This document shows positions 23,040 through 36,174 of a DNA stretch of 64,000 bases, piece by piece. The stretch comes from Muscardinus avellanarius (taxonomy: Eukaryota > Chordata > Mammalia > Rodentia > Gliridae), in the NCBI GenBank assembly GCA_963383645.1, contig OY726572.1, positions 66,006,738 to 66,070,737 on the forward strand. The letters are read 5' to 3'. Numbering within the stretch: position 1 is the first letter of the stretch; each line of letters starts with the position of its first letter. Under the pieces are notes generated by a model. That model searched no databases and had not been told where the DNA came from. It was given only the letters and a program-made list of their open reading frames with translations. Both the position numbers and the translations under genes were made by a program.

Positions 23040-24060
23040 GACTTTATTTATTTATTTGGCACTGGGGATCAAACCTAGAGGCATTATACCTCCCGAGCTA
23101 AACCACCAGCCCAGTTTTATTTCTTATTTGGAAATGAGGTCGCACTAAGTTGTTGAGGCTGGCTTCGAACCTGTATTCTCCTGTCTTAACTTCCCAAGTA
23201 CTGGGATTACAAGCATTGCACCACCATGCCTGCCTTATTATTTATTTTCCAAAGGAATCTTGCTGAGTTGCTCAGGCTGTCCTCAAATTCCTGGGCACAA
23301 GAGATTTTCTTCTCTTACTCTCCCAGATAGCTGGGACTATGGGTGTATAGCAGCATGACCAATTTTGGGTGATGGTTTTTTGGTAATTACTTTTCTTGGT
23401 GTGTGTGGTACCCCTGGGATTGAACCTAGGGGCATCCTACCTCTGAGCTACACTGTAGCCCTACTTTATTTTTTATTTTGAAAAAGGGTTTCACTAAGTT
23501 GTGGTGGGCCTCATTTAGTTGCTGAGGCTGGCTATGAACCTGCTGTCCTGCCTTGGCTTCCTAAGACCTGGAATTACAGGTGTGCTCCACCATGCTTGTC
23601 CGATAATTACTTTTCATTTTCTATAATGAGCATTTATTATTTATGTGCCTAGGAATTAAAAAACTTAAGGGGTTAATGCTATTTAATTGCAGTTGTTTTC
23701 AAAGAAGGTAATAATTAGGGGCTCAGAGTTTAATGATTTTATAAGTTAGCTCTGATTTTATAAGTTAGTTCACCCTCTGGGTGAACAAACCTCTATGACC
23801 AGAATTCCTGCAGTTAAATGAAAAAGACTTTATTTATTTATTTATTTATTTATTTATTTTTGTAGTCCTGGGATTGAACCCAGGAGTATTCTTCCTCCGA
23901 TCCATGCCTCCAGCCCTATTTTTTATTCTTTATTTTGAAACAGGGTCTCACCAAGTTGCAGAGGGCCTATAAAGGTTGCTCAGGCTGTCCCCAAACCTGT
24001 GATCGTCCTGTCTTGGCCTCCCCAAGTACTGACAAGCATAGGCCACCACACCCAACTCAT
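23040..24060 (-). mobile_element. Run of antisense B1-ID copies and a B1
   Basis: Antisense copies lie at about 23045-23235 and 23400-23600, with a diverged B1 between them. Unique sequence follows to 23828. (TTTA)n at 23831-23860 leads into another antisense copy ending at 24058. The stretch 24061-24492 is unique. Confidence 0.75.
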
Positions 24061-24492
24061 AGAAATGACTTTATAATGTCTGTTTTTATATGGTTGTTTA
24101 CCAGGTGTTAATGCCAAATTTATCCTTGTCTTTTGGGTTCCTTCTTTATGCCTGGTTCATTTTTTTCTTTTTGGTCACATTGTTTTCAGGATTTATCAGT
24201 GTCATCTTCAAAAGGCAAAGGCATTATTTTTTTGTTGTGGCATAACCTAATTCTTAGAGGTAAGAACAGTCTGTAAGAGGGTATTCTCTTGTGTTTTGTG
24301 TATTAGTGTAAGGCAGTGGTAGAAATGGAAAAAAGTTGTGCAGAGTTTGAGTAGTTAGATGACAATTTCTAAGTAAAAGCAGTGGTTGTTTTTAAGGATC
24401 AAGTAAAGACAGAATTGTTCTTGAAACTAATTTTATTATGTAGAAAGTAGGCCAGAGTCATATGATTTATGATTGTTTAAAACTACCTATGG

Positions 24493-24785
24493 TAGGCTGG
24501 GTGTGGTGGTGCAAGCTTGTAATCCCTGCTCTTGGGAGGCTGAGACAGGAGTATCACATAGGTTCAAAGCCAGCTTCAGCTACTTAGTGAGGCTCTCAAC
24601 AACTTAGTGAGACCCTGTTTCCAAATAAAATATAAAATAGGTCTGGGAGTATAGCCCGGAGGTAGAAAGCTTCTGGGTTCCACCCCCAGTACCACCAAAA
24701 AATAAATAAATAATAAAAAAAATAGGGCTGGAGGTATAGCTCAGAGGCAGAAATGCCCCTGGGTTTCATTTCCAGTACTGAGGGT
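24493..24785 (+). mobile_element. B1-ID-ID trimeric SINE
   Basis: B1 unit, first ID unit of the GGTCTGGGAG type (about 24640-24700), an A-rich spacer, and a second ID unit of the GGGCTGGAGG type (about 24725-24780), all in sense. Same order as the copy at 2199-2559. A single clear duplication around the block is not evident here. Confidence 0.6.
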
Positions 24786-25064
24786 ATGGGGCGAACAACC
24801 TACAGTTTGTTAGCAACATTTTTCTTACAGTGAATGTAGGTATCATTGTTAAGTGAGCTTTTGTCTGCTGCTTTTATCTGGTGAATTAGAAGTATGTGTA
24901 ACCTTTCTTATATTTTTTGTTTTTCAGTAGAACTTGAAAATAATATGTTAGTAGTGAAGACTTTTCATGTGATCATTCAGATAGTGTAACAAGTATTTGA
25001 GGGTCTTTGAGTAGGAGTAGGGTTTATGTACTTGAGAGATAAGTCTTAAAAATATACATTTAGC

Positions 25065-25244
25065 CAGGTGTGGTGGTGCAGGCTTGTAATCCACGCGCTT
25101 GGGAGGCTGAGACAAGATCGTGCAGGTTCAAAGCAAGCCTCAGCTGGCTTAAGAGATCCTGTTTCCAAATAAAATATAAAATAGGTCTGGGAGTGTAGCC
25201 CGGAGGTAGAAGGCCCCTGGGTTCCATCCCCAGTACCACCAAAA

Positions 25245-25292
<48 letters not shown>
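25065..25292 (+). mobile_element. B1-ID SINE ending in a (CA)n tail
   Basis: Complete sense copy whose 3' end runs through CCACCAAAAAT into (AC)n (about 25247-25290). The duplication ACATTTAGC lies directly before the B1 start and directly after the (AC)n, so the microsatellite is the SINE's own tail. Confidence 0.88.
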
Positions 25293-25500
25293 TTAGCTTC
25301 CATTGACACTAGACTGTTGGAAAAAATTAAATGCATATGAGCACAGAAACCTAAGATAGTAAAAGGTATGTATGTCAAGAGGTGCAACCAATATTTAAGA
25401 AAGGTTATTGGAAGATTCACTTGGTGTGGTGGTCAAGGAAGATTTAATGGATGAAATAAGTCTGGGAGAATTAGAAAGGAAGAGATTGGCTATTATTCTT

Positions 25501-25860
25501 TTTTTTTTTTTTTTTTTTTTTGGTGGCACAGGGGGTGGAACCCAGAGAGTTTCTACCTCCGGGCTATACTCCCAGATCTATTTTATATTTTTTTAGAAAC
25601 AGGGTCTCACTAAGTTGCTGAGAGCCTCACTAAGTAGATGAGGCTGGCTTCGAACCTGTGCGATCCTCCTGTCTCAGCCTCCCAAGTGCGGGGATTACAA
25701 GCGTGCGCTACCACGCCCGGCATTATTCTTTATTTTGAAACAGGGTCTCAATGAGTTGGGAAGAACCTCACTAAGTAGCTGAGACTGTCCTCGAACCTTG
25801 ATCCTCCTGTCTCAGCCTCCTAAATGGTGGGATTATAAGTGTGTGCCACCACACCTGGCT
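25501..25860 (-). mobile_element. Nested antisense B1-ID SINEs
   Basis: A copy at 25501-25722 is bounded by ATTATTCTTT on both sides. The remainder (25723-25860) is the B1 half of an older copy. The stretch 25861-26419 is unique intron. Confidence 0.75.
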
Positions 25861-26419
25861 ACTCTTTAGTTTTTTAACAAGAGCAGTTTAGTAAAAATGT
25901 CCTGTTTAAAAGATTAAATGTGTTGGTAACATGCAAAATAGTTGGGAGAGTGTTAACTAAATAAAGCCCATTTCCCAGCTATATTAGCATTTTATTAACA
26001 TATTTGTAAAGAAAAAAGTATATAATAAGTGGGTGAAATAGCCTAAACCAGAAAGTGATGATCAGCAAATAGGATCCATTGTGTGGCTTTCCATTGGCAG
26101 GCATAGATCCCTTAAGACCTTACATTGCACATCTAGTATAAATATAGTTATAATATAGGCTTTAAACAAAACAAAGACTGGGAGAAAGCAAATTGTGTGT
26201 CCGCTGACCTTGGTCCTGAATGATAGATAAAATACTCTTTCTTTCAAAAGTTGGTTGGATTTGACAGTGCAGCAATCAGATGGCTGATTAACAACCCAGA
26301 TTTAACTACTTCAATGCCAGGGGGACATGATTGTCTTGATACATCTCTTAGTCATTAACATGGATTATGGGACCAAATTACATTGAATGCAGATATGGGC
26401 ACTGGCACAGGCACTGGTC

Positions 26420-26580
26420 AGTTGGTTACTTATCCTCTTTGCTTTAGTGTCTACTTAAGGCTTTACAGGGCAACATATCTCAGGGAGTTGTGAGAACTAA
26501 ATGACTCAATCCATGCTAAGTGCTTAGAACATTAACTGACACAAGGACAATGCTCTATAAAGATTACCATTGTTACTAAC
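26420..26580 (+). mobile_element. MIR element
   Basis: The sequence cagggagttgtgagaact, aaatgactcaatccatgc and taagtgcttagaacatta match the MIR 3' core, ending near ctctataaagattacc. The remaining 26581-27254 before exon 2 is unique, apart from a C run at 26929-26935. Confidence 0.75.
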
Positions 26581-27254
26581 CATATAGTGAGTCTTCTCAC
26601 TATGGAGGAATTCAAGAGAAGAGCAATTAGTTTTGTTACTTATATATTATAACCAATTTCATCCTGTTGCATCTGCTTTGTTAGGCTCTGTACTGCAAGT
26701 ATTGGCAACAAATTTTTACCTATAAGAAACTGTTGCTTAAATATGAACATAGTGTAGTTTAATTGTTGTGTGGAATTTATTAGATGTGAAGGCTGCTTCT
26801 ATGAATGAATGAGTCTTATAGAAATGGATCTTATAAAATTTTAAAGTTACAGTTATTACTTTTGTTGCATGTATAATTACATATGTATTAAGTATGTGTA
26901 TGTTTCTAAGAATTTTAATGCCTTCATCCCCCCCCATTAAAGCATGAAATAAATCCTCTGTTTTTCAAGATTATTTAAAAGACATTGTAATGATCTCTCA
27001 GTACCTAGGACAGCACCTGGTTCAACATAGTATACAGAAACACTGGCTTGAGATTTGGGGTTTGTGACCTGGATTCTGGAAAGAAAAGAAGGTTTTAGGG
27101 AAAATTAAAAATCTTTGTAAGTCCCTTTCTAAAAGCATATGCTGTGCAGAATGGTTTCATGGCTTTATTTCAAAATGTTTTACTCTGGCTGTAGAACCCA
27201 CTTCATGAAGTAGTTTGAATTAAAATGATCTAATATCTGTGTTTTAACTTTCAG

Positions 27255-27456
27255 CTTTGTGTTATTCTTGGAAAATTTCGCACCACTTGTGAATTCCTTG
27301 AACCTGGGCATTGCAAACCCACTTCTGTTGGGCCCATCTCCTTTACACTTTGCTCAGATTAAGACTCAGTTGGCGCTTCAGCAGCTGAATGCCGTTGCCT
27401 CACATGGTTCAACACCACCTTATACTTTATTAAATCAGGCATTCTTGAAAGTAGCC
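27255..27456 (+). other. ZNF638: In-frame coding-like extension upstream of the usual ZNF638 ATG
   Basis: From the exon 2 acceptor to the usual ATG the main frame has no stop and encodes about 66 residues that include [16 protein letters not shown] and [12 protein letters not shown]. As I recall it, human RBM20, a paralogue with the same finger and RRM layout, has NPLLPSPASLQLAQLQ and TVLNQVLSKVAMSQPLFN near its N-terminus. The ZNF638 start Met then matches an internal RBM20 Met. No in-frame ATG is present. A CTG at 27304-27306 has A at -3 and G at +4, a good near-cognate start context. Whether this is translated is inference. Confidence 0.6.
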
Positions 27457-28758
27457 ATGTCGAGACCCAGGTTTAATCCTCGAGGAAACTTTCCACTTCA
27501 AAGGCCACGAGCACCTAACCCTTCTGGGATGAGGCCTCCAGGACCATTTATGAGGCCTGGATCTATGGGTCTTCCAAGATTTTACCCAGCAGGGAGAGCT
27601 CGTGGAATTCCACACAGATTTGCTGGCCATGAATCTTATCAGAACATGGGACCACAGAGAATGAGTGTTCAGGTAACTCAACACCGAACTGATCCAAGAT
27701 TGACCAAAGAAAAGTTGGATTTTCATGAAGCACAACAAAAGAAGGGGAAGCCTCATGGTAGCCGATGGGATGATGAGCCTCATATAGCTGCATCAGTGGG
27801 AGTGAAACAGAGTTCTGTAACACAGGTTACAGAGCAGAATCCTAAAGTACAAAGCCGCTATACAAAAGAGAGTGCCTCAAGTATCTTAGCAAGTTTTGGA
27901 TTGTCTAATGAAGATCTAGAAGAACTTAGCCGCTATCCTGATGAACAGCTAACTCCTGAAAATATGCCATTAATTTTGAGGGATATAAGAATGCGAAAAA
28001 TGGGGCGCCGATTACCTAATTTACCTTCTCAGAACAGAAATAAAGAAACACTTGGTAGTGAACCAGTTTCAAGTAATGTGATTGATTATGGGCATGCAAG
28101 CAAATATGGGTACACAGAAGATCCACTTGAAGTACGCATTTATGATCCTGAAATTCCAACTGATGAGGTCAAGAATGAATTTCGATCACAGCCGAGCATT
28201 TCCACATCTGTTCCCACTCCAAATGTGATATGTAATTCTGTGTTTCCTGTTGAAGATGTGTTTCGTCAGATGGATTTCCCCAGTGAGTCCTCCAATAACC
28301 AGTCTTTTTTCTCAGTTGAGAGTGGAACCAAGATGTCAGGCTTACACATTTCAGGACAGTCAGTCCTTGAACCTGTAAAATTCGTCAACCAAACAGTTAG
28401 CCAGACAGTGAGTCAGTCTCTGATTCCTCCGTCTATGAACCAGCAACCTTTTTCATCTGAATTAATTTCAGCAGTAAGCCAGCAAGAACGGATCCCACAT
28501 AAACCTGTGATTAATTCATCTAATGCACATGTTGAATCGAGAGGAAGTAAAAAGAATTACCAATCAGACAATGATGTTCCCATTCAGTCTCCCTTTGGGA
28601 TTGTGAAAGCATCATGGCTACCAAAGTTTTCACATGCCGATGTCCAGAAGATGAAGAGACTCCCAACTCCTTCCATGATGAATGATTATTATGCAGCATC
28701 TCCAAGAATATTTCCACATTTGTGTTCTCTGTGTAACGTAGAATGTAGTCACTTGAAG
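27255..28758 (+). CDS. ZNF638: ZNF638 exon 2: first coding exon, codons 1-434
   Basis: The acceptor is TTTCAG|CTTTGT before 27255 and the donor is AAG|GTGAGT after 28758. The usual ATG is at 27457-27459, with a G at -3. Residues 1-60 are Pro/Arg/Gly-rich. Residues 139-183 hold the block shared with matrin-3 ([22 protein letters not shown]). The exon ends in the first half of a matrin-type zinc finger with Cys423 and Cys426 (HLCSLC). The 202 nt before the ATG are also open in the same frame and are treated separately. The open frame continues 66 nt past the donor to a stop, which would only matter if intron 2 were retained. Confidence 0.96.
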
Positions 28759-31700
28759 GTGAGTGCTTTTAAAGATCACTGTATAATGATGCTCAGCGGC
28801 CAAGTTTTCTCTAAAATCTGTTAGGTATGCTGCTAACGAGGCATTAAGGAAATGACAAGTTAATTTTGATTTAATCTTCATTTCTTAGTTGTAATCTTAA
28901 GTAGCCCTGGCCTTAGTACTGAATTGTTATGCTTTCTGCATTCCTGTGACTGGGCATATCACATAGTTTATCCATTTATTCTGAACTTTTAGTTATCTTC
29001 TGCAACATAAAATTTATGCAACATAAATGTATTTATAATACCATGTCACATGAGTTATGTTATCAAAACAAGATTTTCTAGCATAAAAATATAAAAGTTT
29101 GGTAAAACCCACTTGGACCACACATCTATAAGAGACAGTGTTTTATAATCCTGCATGTACTTGTATTGGGCTAAAGACATTTAATGTTGATCTAACTCTT
29201 TTCTGATTTTTATACTGTTCAGTGATTTATTTTATTTTGTATTTCTTGAGAAGGAGCCTCCTATAACTTAATAGCAAAATTAATCACAATGTGTTAATGG
29301 GACTGGCTGTGGGCTCAGAAAATAGAGTAAAATGGTAGGAATTTGTAAAGAAAATTCTCAAAAATAAACTGAAGGTAACTTAAATGGTTAGTGTAGTTAG
29401 AAGGAAGTTATTGAAGAGTAGCATAATATAGAATGTTATGGCAGTATAATATAGAATATAGTATTTGATACTCATTGGTATATTTGAGCAGAAAATTCCA
29501 GGTTAAGTCTTATTTACTTATATGTTTGGAAACTATTGGTTCTTTGGTTTACTAATGTAATTTGTAGATTTAGGTGGGAAATAACTTAGGTGGGAATGTA
29601 CTTACCATCGGAAGAAGCTTTGATTCCAGGACATAGCCTTGAATTTTAGATAATGAAATTTAGATGTTCTTAAGTAGTTTATACAAGGACACATTACAAC
29701 AGAAAATTCAGAGAATCATCAGAAACTATTTTGAAAATTTAGAATTAAAAAAAAAGCACTAAGGATTAAGTAGTTTATACAGTCTTGAAGAGAAAAGTTA
29801 TACATACAAGGAATTTTTTTTGGGGGGGCAGGTCTGGAGATGGAACCCAGGGGCATTTAACCTCCAAGATACACTCCCTGCCCTATTTTTTATTCTTTAT
29901 TTTGAAACCGGGTCTCACTGAGTTGCAAAGGGCCTCAATCAGTAGCTGAGGCTGTCCTTGATCTGCGATCCTTTGGTCTCAACCACCCGAATGCTGGGAT
30001 TACAAGCATGCGCCATCATGCCCGGTTTAGGAATTTTTTAAAAAGTAGAAATAATCAGTGGTTTGGTGATCTACTCAGCTTATTTGGGTATGCTATAAGG
30101 GAAAGATATTTATTATTTCTATCTTGCTTTTAGGCTTAGGCTAGCTAGCATTATCAGTTTACCAATACCTGTTGTGTTAATGTGATTAAAAATGCTTCCT
30201 GGCATCCAAAGACTTTTTTTTTGGGGGGGGGGGGATTGAACCCAGGGGCATATCACCTTTGAGCTGTATCCCCAGCCCAATATTTTTATTTTTAAACAAA
30301 GTCTCACTAAGTTGTGGAGGGGCTCACTAAGTAGCTGAGGCTGGCCACAAACTCGGATCCTCTTGTCTCAGCCTCCAAGTACTGGGATCACAACTGTGCA
30401 CCACCACACCCCCGGCCCAAAGACTTTTATAGTTAGATAAGACTAATGGAGTGACAGTTACTAAATCTGTTTGGATTAGAATGATTTGGAAATGAAGACT
30501 TTATGGAGTAGTTTTAAGATGGCTCTCAATGATGAGTTAGGTTTTAGATATTCTCATTTAAAGCTGTATCTGAAGGGATGGAAAGATGACATTCCAGATG
30601 AGAGCAAGAGCCTTAAAGAGGCAAAAGGCCTGAGAGAAGACTACATTGCATTGTGGTAGGAGGCAATTGGGAAGTGTGATGACTGTACTAGAAATAAGTA
30701 CGAAGTGCCTTGAAAAGAGTTTAGATTTAAGGGTAGGGTTCCTAACATATCAAGTTTCTTGATATGTGAAGTGTTGTTTGAAAGTGTTTTAGGGATATCT
30801 GACTAAAGTGTGCAGATGAATGAGAATGAGAAGAAATGGAGTGGACCCCCTAATTGGAGGCTTTCTTATTCAAATGTAAGATGGTAGATGCCTGGGTTAA
30901 TAAGAAAAATATAAGAGGAAATTAAATCACTTAGTGATTGTTAGAGCGTATAGAGATTCCCATTAAAAACCCACAAACCTTTCAACAACACAACAGAATG
31001 TGGCTCATCTAAGTAATGAATTCTGCTACTGAGTGGACAAGTGATAGTTTATTTTTTTAATTTTTTATTTTTTTGTGGTACTGGGGATTGAACTCAGGCA
31101 CATTCTTATCTCTGAACTATACTCCCAGCTTTATTTTTTATTTTGAAACAGGGCCTCACTAAGTACTTGAGGTTAGCTCTGGTCCTCCTGTCCCAGCTTC
31201 TCAAGTACTGCGATTACAAGCATCTACCGCCAACCTGGCTAAGTGATAGCTTATGAATATGGATTTAAATGGTACAAATCACCTCTCATAAATCTGGAGT
31301 ATTTGCTGCCTCTTAAGTGATGTAGCCAATAAATGTAGATCACCAATTGCAAGCTTTCTCCTACTAAGTAAATATTTTCTTCCCGCTTTTGACTCTCTTA
31401 AACTATAGCTTGAAGATTAGTACTTTGAGAATGCAGCAATAGAATGTGAAGTGTGTTTCCTTTTTAAACCAGGGGTTCAGGCTTTAGAGGGGCTCTCCTT
31501 GGTTTTAGAAGATATGTCTTTCTGGCTAAAATGGTTTGGGTTATAACCACTGGCCAATGTAAGAACTTTATAAGGTAGTTGGAGAGAAAAGAGCATGTAT
31601 TAATAAGGGATAAGTATTTTCAGTTTTATTCCTATCCTGCCCAATTCTACAGTCCTTGCAGCATCTTCTGCATAGTAGGTAATTATCACCTTTTCTTTGG

Positions 31701-34700
31701 AGAGGCAGTGCTACTTTCAAACCATTATCCAGCGTGGGTACTGTTACTACTATGGAGTCTAGGAATTGGGGTGGTGAGGTATAAAGCAAAGTTACGTCAG
31801 TAAGTAAAGAAGTCAGTTGGAAGCCTTAATGTGTATGTGTGTGTTGAAATGAAGAAAGTATACCTTACATAAAAGGCATTTATCACTGTTAGCTGGTAAT
31901 CGTTATAAAAAAATGTATTCCAGTATTATGTCATTTTTCCTTACCAGAAAAAATAAAAAAACTGGGAAATTGAATATCGGGGTTAAATCGTTGGATTTAT
32001 AATGATGACATCATATTCAAATAAAACACTTTTATAATCCAAATAAATCATGCCCAACTCCCTGCCTGCCATTGTGTCTGTTTGATGTAAACAGTGTCCA
32101 GTTCATCAAAGACATGGATTTAGTACTACTACTTAGAGACTCTTGACTACAAATCTCTTAGCTTTCTATTTGTATCACTGAGGAGAATATGCAAACATTT
32201 ATTTTTTTGCAGCTCACAAGCCTTTTGGCTTAATGAAGTAGTTAAGAGTTTGTTATAACTCGTTTCTAATATATCAAATAGCATGTACTTTAGATAGTTC
32301 TTTTTAAGGCAGAATCCAGAAGTAGTGTCAACTATAGTTTTAACTATGGAAATTTATAGTTTGTCTTTGAGGAATGACCTAGACTATTTTTGAGGTGGAA
32401 ACAATTTTTTTCTCAAAAGAAGTTTTAAATTACGGAACTGTTTAGAAAGTTTTTATTTTTGTTTTTGCCTTTCAACAAAACATGGAGTTATATACACGTT
32501 GCTTTTAACTAATTGTTTCACTGTGAACACTGTATCTTTAAAAATGTATTGTTTTTGTTTTTAAATCAGCTGTGTCTTCTAGGAGTTATTTATGGCTGTC
32601 AATTGTAATTTTAAGGCTTTTTTAAAATAATGTTATAAGAGAGCATTTTAATTGTAAAGCTCAACATAGGGGATATTGTTTCTTTTAAGTCTTCAAAATA
32701 AATTAGATTTGATCAGCAGTAGTTTTTCATATTTTTACTAATCTTAAAATTTCCCAAATAGTGAGTGCCTTGCTTGGGATGGTACTGGCCTATGAGGTAG
32801 TATTTTTTGATTGTTGATGTCAGCATGAATTTTAGATGTGTAAGTCATGGAGATAGTATATTTCGAAGCTAAGATTTCATAGTACCATTTTATAGAATTT
32901 TGGCTGTTCTCTGGAGTGTTATTTGTATATTTAAGATAAATTATTTTCTACTCTGCTTTTATTTTCTACTAGTTTATATACATATTTAAAATAAATGTCC
33001 GTGGGTATGATATTTTTATAAAAACTTTTTTAATGCTAAATCATTTAAAAATGGAATCAGCAAGGCATGAAATTAAGTTTATTTGTTTGGAGGCCTTAGG
33101 TTTTGTTTGGGAATTTTTTATTAAGTAGCTAAATGCTATTTATATTTCTTTAAAAAAAATCCTTCATTTTAAAAAGCCTACTTCATTAGTAATTTGAGGA
33201 ATATTCTAATTTCAGTACTTTTCTCCTTTTACAATAGGATTGGATTCAGCATCAAAACACATCTACCCATATTGAGAGCTGTCGACAGTTACGTCAACAG
33301 TAAGAAAAAATTTTTTTAATAGGTGGTGAATTTACATAAGAGTTAATGTTCAGGCCTGACCATTAAGTACTTTTAGTGTAGCCAGGCATGGTGCCACAAG
33401 CTTGTAATACCAGTACGTGGGAGACTGAGATAGGAGAATCATTCAAAGATATCTTCAGCAAGGAGTGAGATTCTCATCAACCTAGTGAGACCCTGTTTCA
33501 AAATAAAAATGAGACTAGGGGTGTTGCTTGGAAGAAGACTGGTCCTGGGCTCAACCCCCATTATCTAAATAAATAAATAAATACTTTTGGTGTAGTCCTT
33601 TGTAGAAAAGCACTTTCCAAGGTATTGTTTGTTAGTACTAATTTTAGAGTATATTTTATATTTTTCCAAAAGGAGAGAATGATTATTTCATTGTCTTAAT
33701 GATTTAATAGGATCATTTCTTCTGGATTTTAAAATTCTAAGTAAGCCGGGCGTGGTGGTGCATGCTTGTAATACCTGCGCTTGGGAGGTGGAGACAGGAG
33801 GATCGCGCAGGTTCGAAGCCAGCTGCGCTGGCTTAAGAGACCCTGTTTCCAAATAAAAAATATAAAATAGGTCTGGGAGTGTAGCCCGAAGTAGAATGGC
33901 TTCCAGGAACCCCAGTACCACCCAAAAAAAAAAAAAAAAAATTCTAAGTAGGTAGTTTTTTTGTTTATTTGTTTGTTTGCGGGTCTGGGGAATGGAACCC
34001 AGAGGCATTTGACCTCTGAGCTACACCCCCTGCCCTATTTTTTATTCTTTATTTTGAAAGAAGGTTTCACTAAGTTGCAGAGGGCCTCACTAAGTAGCTG
34101 AGGCTGTGATCCTCCAGTCTCAGCCTCCTGAATTCTAGGATTATAAGTGTGCGCCACCACGCCTGGCTAGTAGGTAGTTTATATATATATATATCTCATT
34201 GGTTATTTGTTCTCTTAGCTGACCGGCCTTCTTTAAGTAGTTTATTATTTCACAGCAGATAAAATTTCTATTATCTTTTGCCTTTCAAAGGTTAGATGAC
34301 AGCTGAATGTGGTGGCACTTGCTTATAATCCCAGTACTTGGGAGACGAGACTGAGACTGTAGTATTGCAGGTTCATGTTCAGCCTCAGCAACTTAGGCCC
34401 TCCACAATTTAGTGTCACCCTGATTCAAAATAAAAGAATAAAATAGGGCTGGGTATGTACCTCAGAAATAGAATGCTGCTGGACTCAAACTCTACTACCA
34501 CCCCCCTCACACACATGTTTAGATAACTTAAGTACTAATCTGAACCGTTATTTAACTTAAATATACCAGTATTTAATTTTTATTCTAAAATCTTTCTTCC
34601 AGCTCAGTAATAAAGCAAAAGATAAAAATTGGTTTAGTTCTTTTTAAGTTGCTGAGGCTGTACTCAAACCTGCAACTTCCTTTCTCCTTCTGTAAGACAA

Positions 34701-36140
34701 AGCATCTGTGAAGATTTCTCCTATTAACCATTGAAGTGGAAAGTATGATTGTAACAGTAATCCCTTGCAATAATAATAAAATTTTCTCTCAGCATCATTA
34801 AAGAGTTCCTAGTCACCAAACTGGTAGTAATGTGTCCTTGGGCAAATGTATTTTGAAGTTATTGTTTTGAACTCTTTCACTCACAGGTGATAAATCCAGT
34901 TCAAAATAATTTTTAAAATAAGGAAATTTATTAGCTTATTTAACTGGGAAGCTTCAAGGGTGGTGGTTGTTTCAGGAACAGCTGAATTGGATACTCAAAC
35001 AGAAATCACTGTCAGAAATATTTTTATTCCTTGGCTGTTCTCTTCTGCATTGGCCTCATGAGAGCTCGGACACAACAAAACGGCCCCATATAGTGATTTT
35101 CATAGCTGGTATTTCCAGAAGCTGTTTTTTGTTTTTATTTTAAATCATTTCTTTTCCCATAACTTCTGCAGAAGTTCATAGTTCAATTTTTTTGTTGGTG
35201 GCTACTGCTGGTATTTAGAATGGGATAAACCCTACCTGAATCATACAGACTTATATATTGTGCTTCTGTGCCTCTTAATAATTTTTTGTATGTTCTGCCC
35301 AGCCTATTTTACTTAAATTTTGAAGCTTTTAAAATATGGGGGAACTGGCATGGTGGCGCATCCCTGTAATCCCTGTATAGGGGAGGCTGAGATAGAATTT
35401 TAAGTTTGAGGCCAGCCTCAGCAACCTAGTGAGACCCTGTTTAAAAAAAAAAAAAAATAGGGCTGGGGGTTTGACTCAGAGGTAGAACATTCCTGGGTTC
35501 AGTTCCCAGTACCACAAAAATAAAGTATGAGGAATATGTTTCCCATATGTGCCTATAAGCATAATACTTGGATTATTTATTAAAAAGTATTTTATTTTTA
35601 AGAAAATTTTTATATTTCAATATATTGTTAAATCACTAGATTTCCTCATATATTGCAGATAAAAATTAACTGAGTCTTATAGTCTTATTTTAACTGTTCA
35701 TTACTATTATTTATTTTCAAAATAGATATCCTGATTGGAATCCTGAGATCCTTCCATCAAGAAGGTAATATTTTTAATAAGATTATTAAAACTAGATTTT
35801 TTTTAAAGAATAAACATTTTTTTGTGTGTGTGGTGCTGAGGATTGAACCCTAGGATTGAACCTCTGAGCTATAGCCTCAGCTCTATTTAATTTTTAATTA
35901 GGACACAAGGTGTCACTAAATTGCTGAGAGCCTTGCTAATTTGCTGAGGCTGACTACAAACCTGGGGTCCTCCTGTCTAGGCCTTCCAAATATTGGGATT
36001 CTAGGCATGAACCACCACACTTGGCTAAAGAATAGATTTTTTTATTTGGCAGTACTGGGGATGGAACCCAGGGGCATTCTGTCTTCCAGCTGTACCCCCA
36101 GCCCTATTTTTTATTCTTTATTTTGAAATAGGGTCTCACT

Positions 36141-36174
<34 letters not shown>

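Noticed and set aside
27430..28881. Minus-strand open frames opposite ZNF638 exon 2
   Set aside because: They are shadows of the sense coding frame, with no splice context or recognisable protein.
31579..31803. Overlapping frames on both strands in intron 2
   Set aside because: There is no start context, no homology and no splice sites; the lengths are expected by chance.
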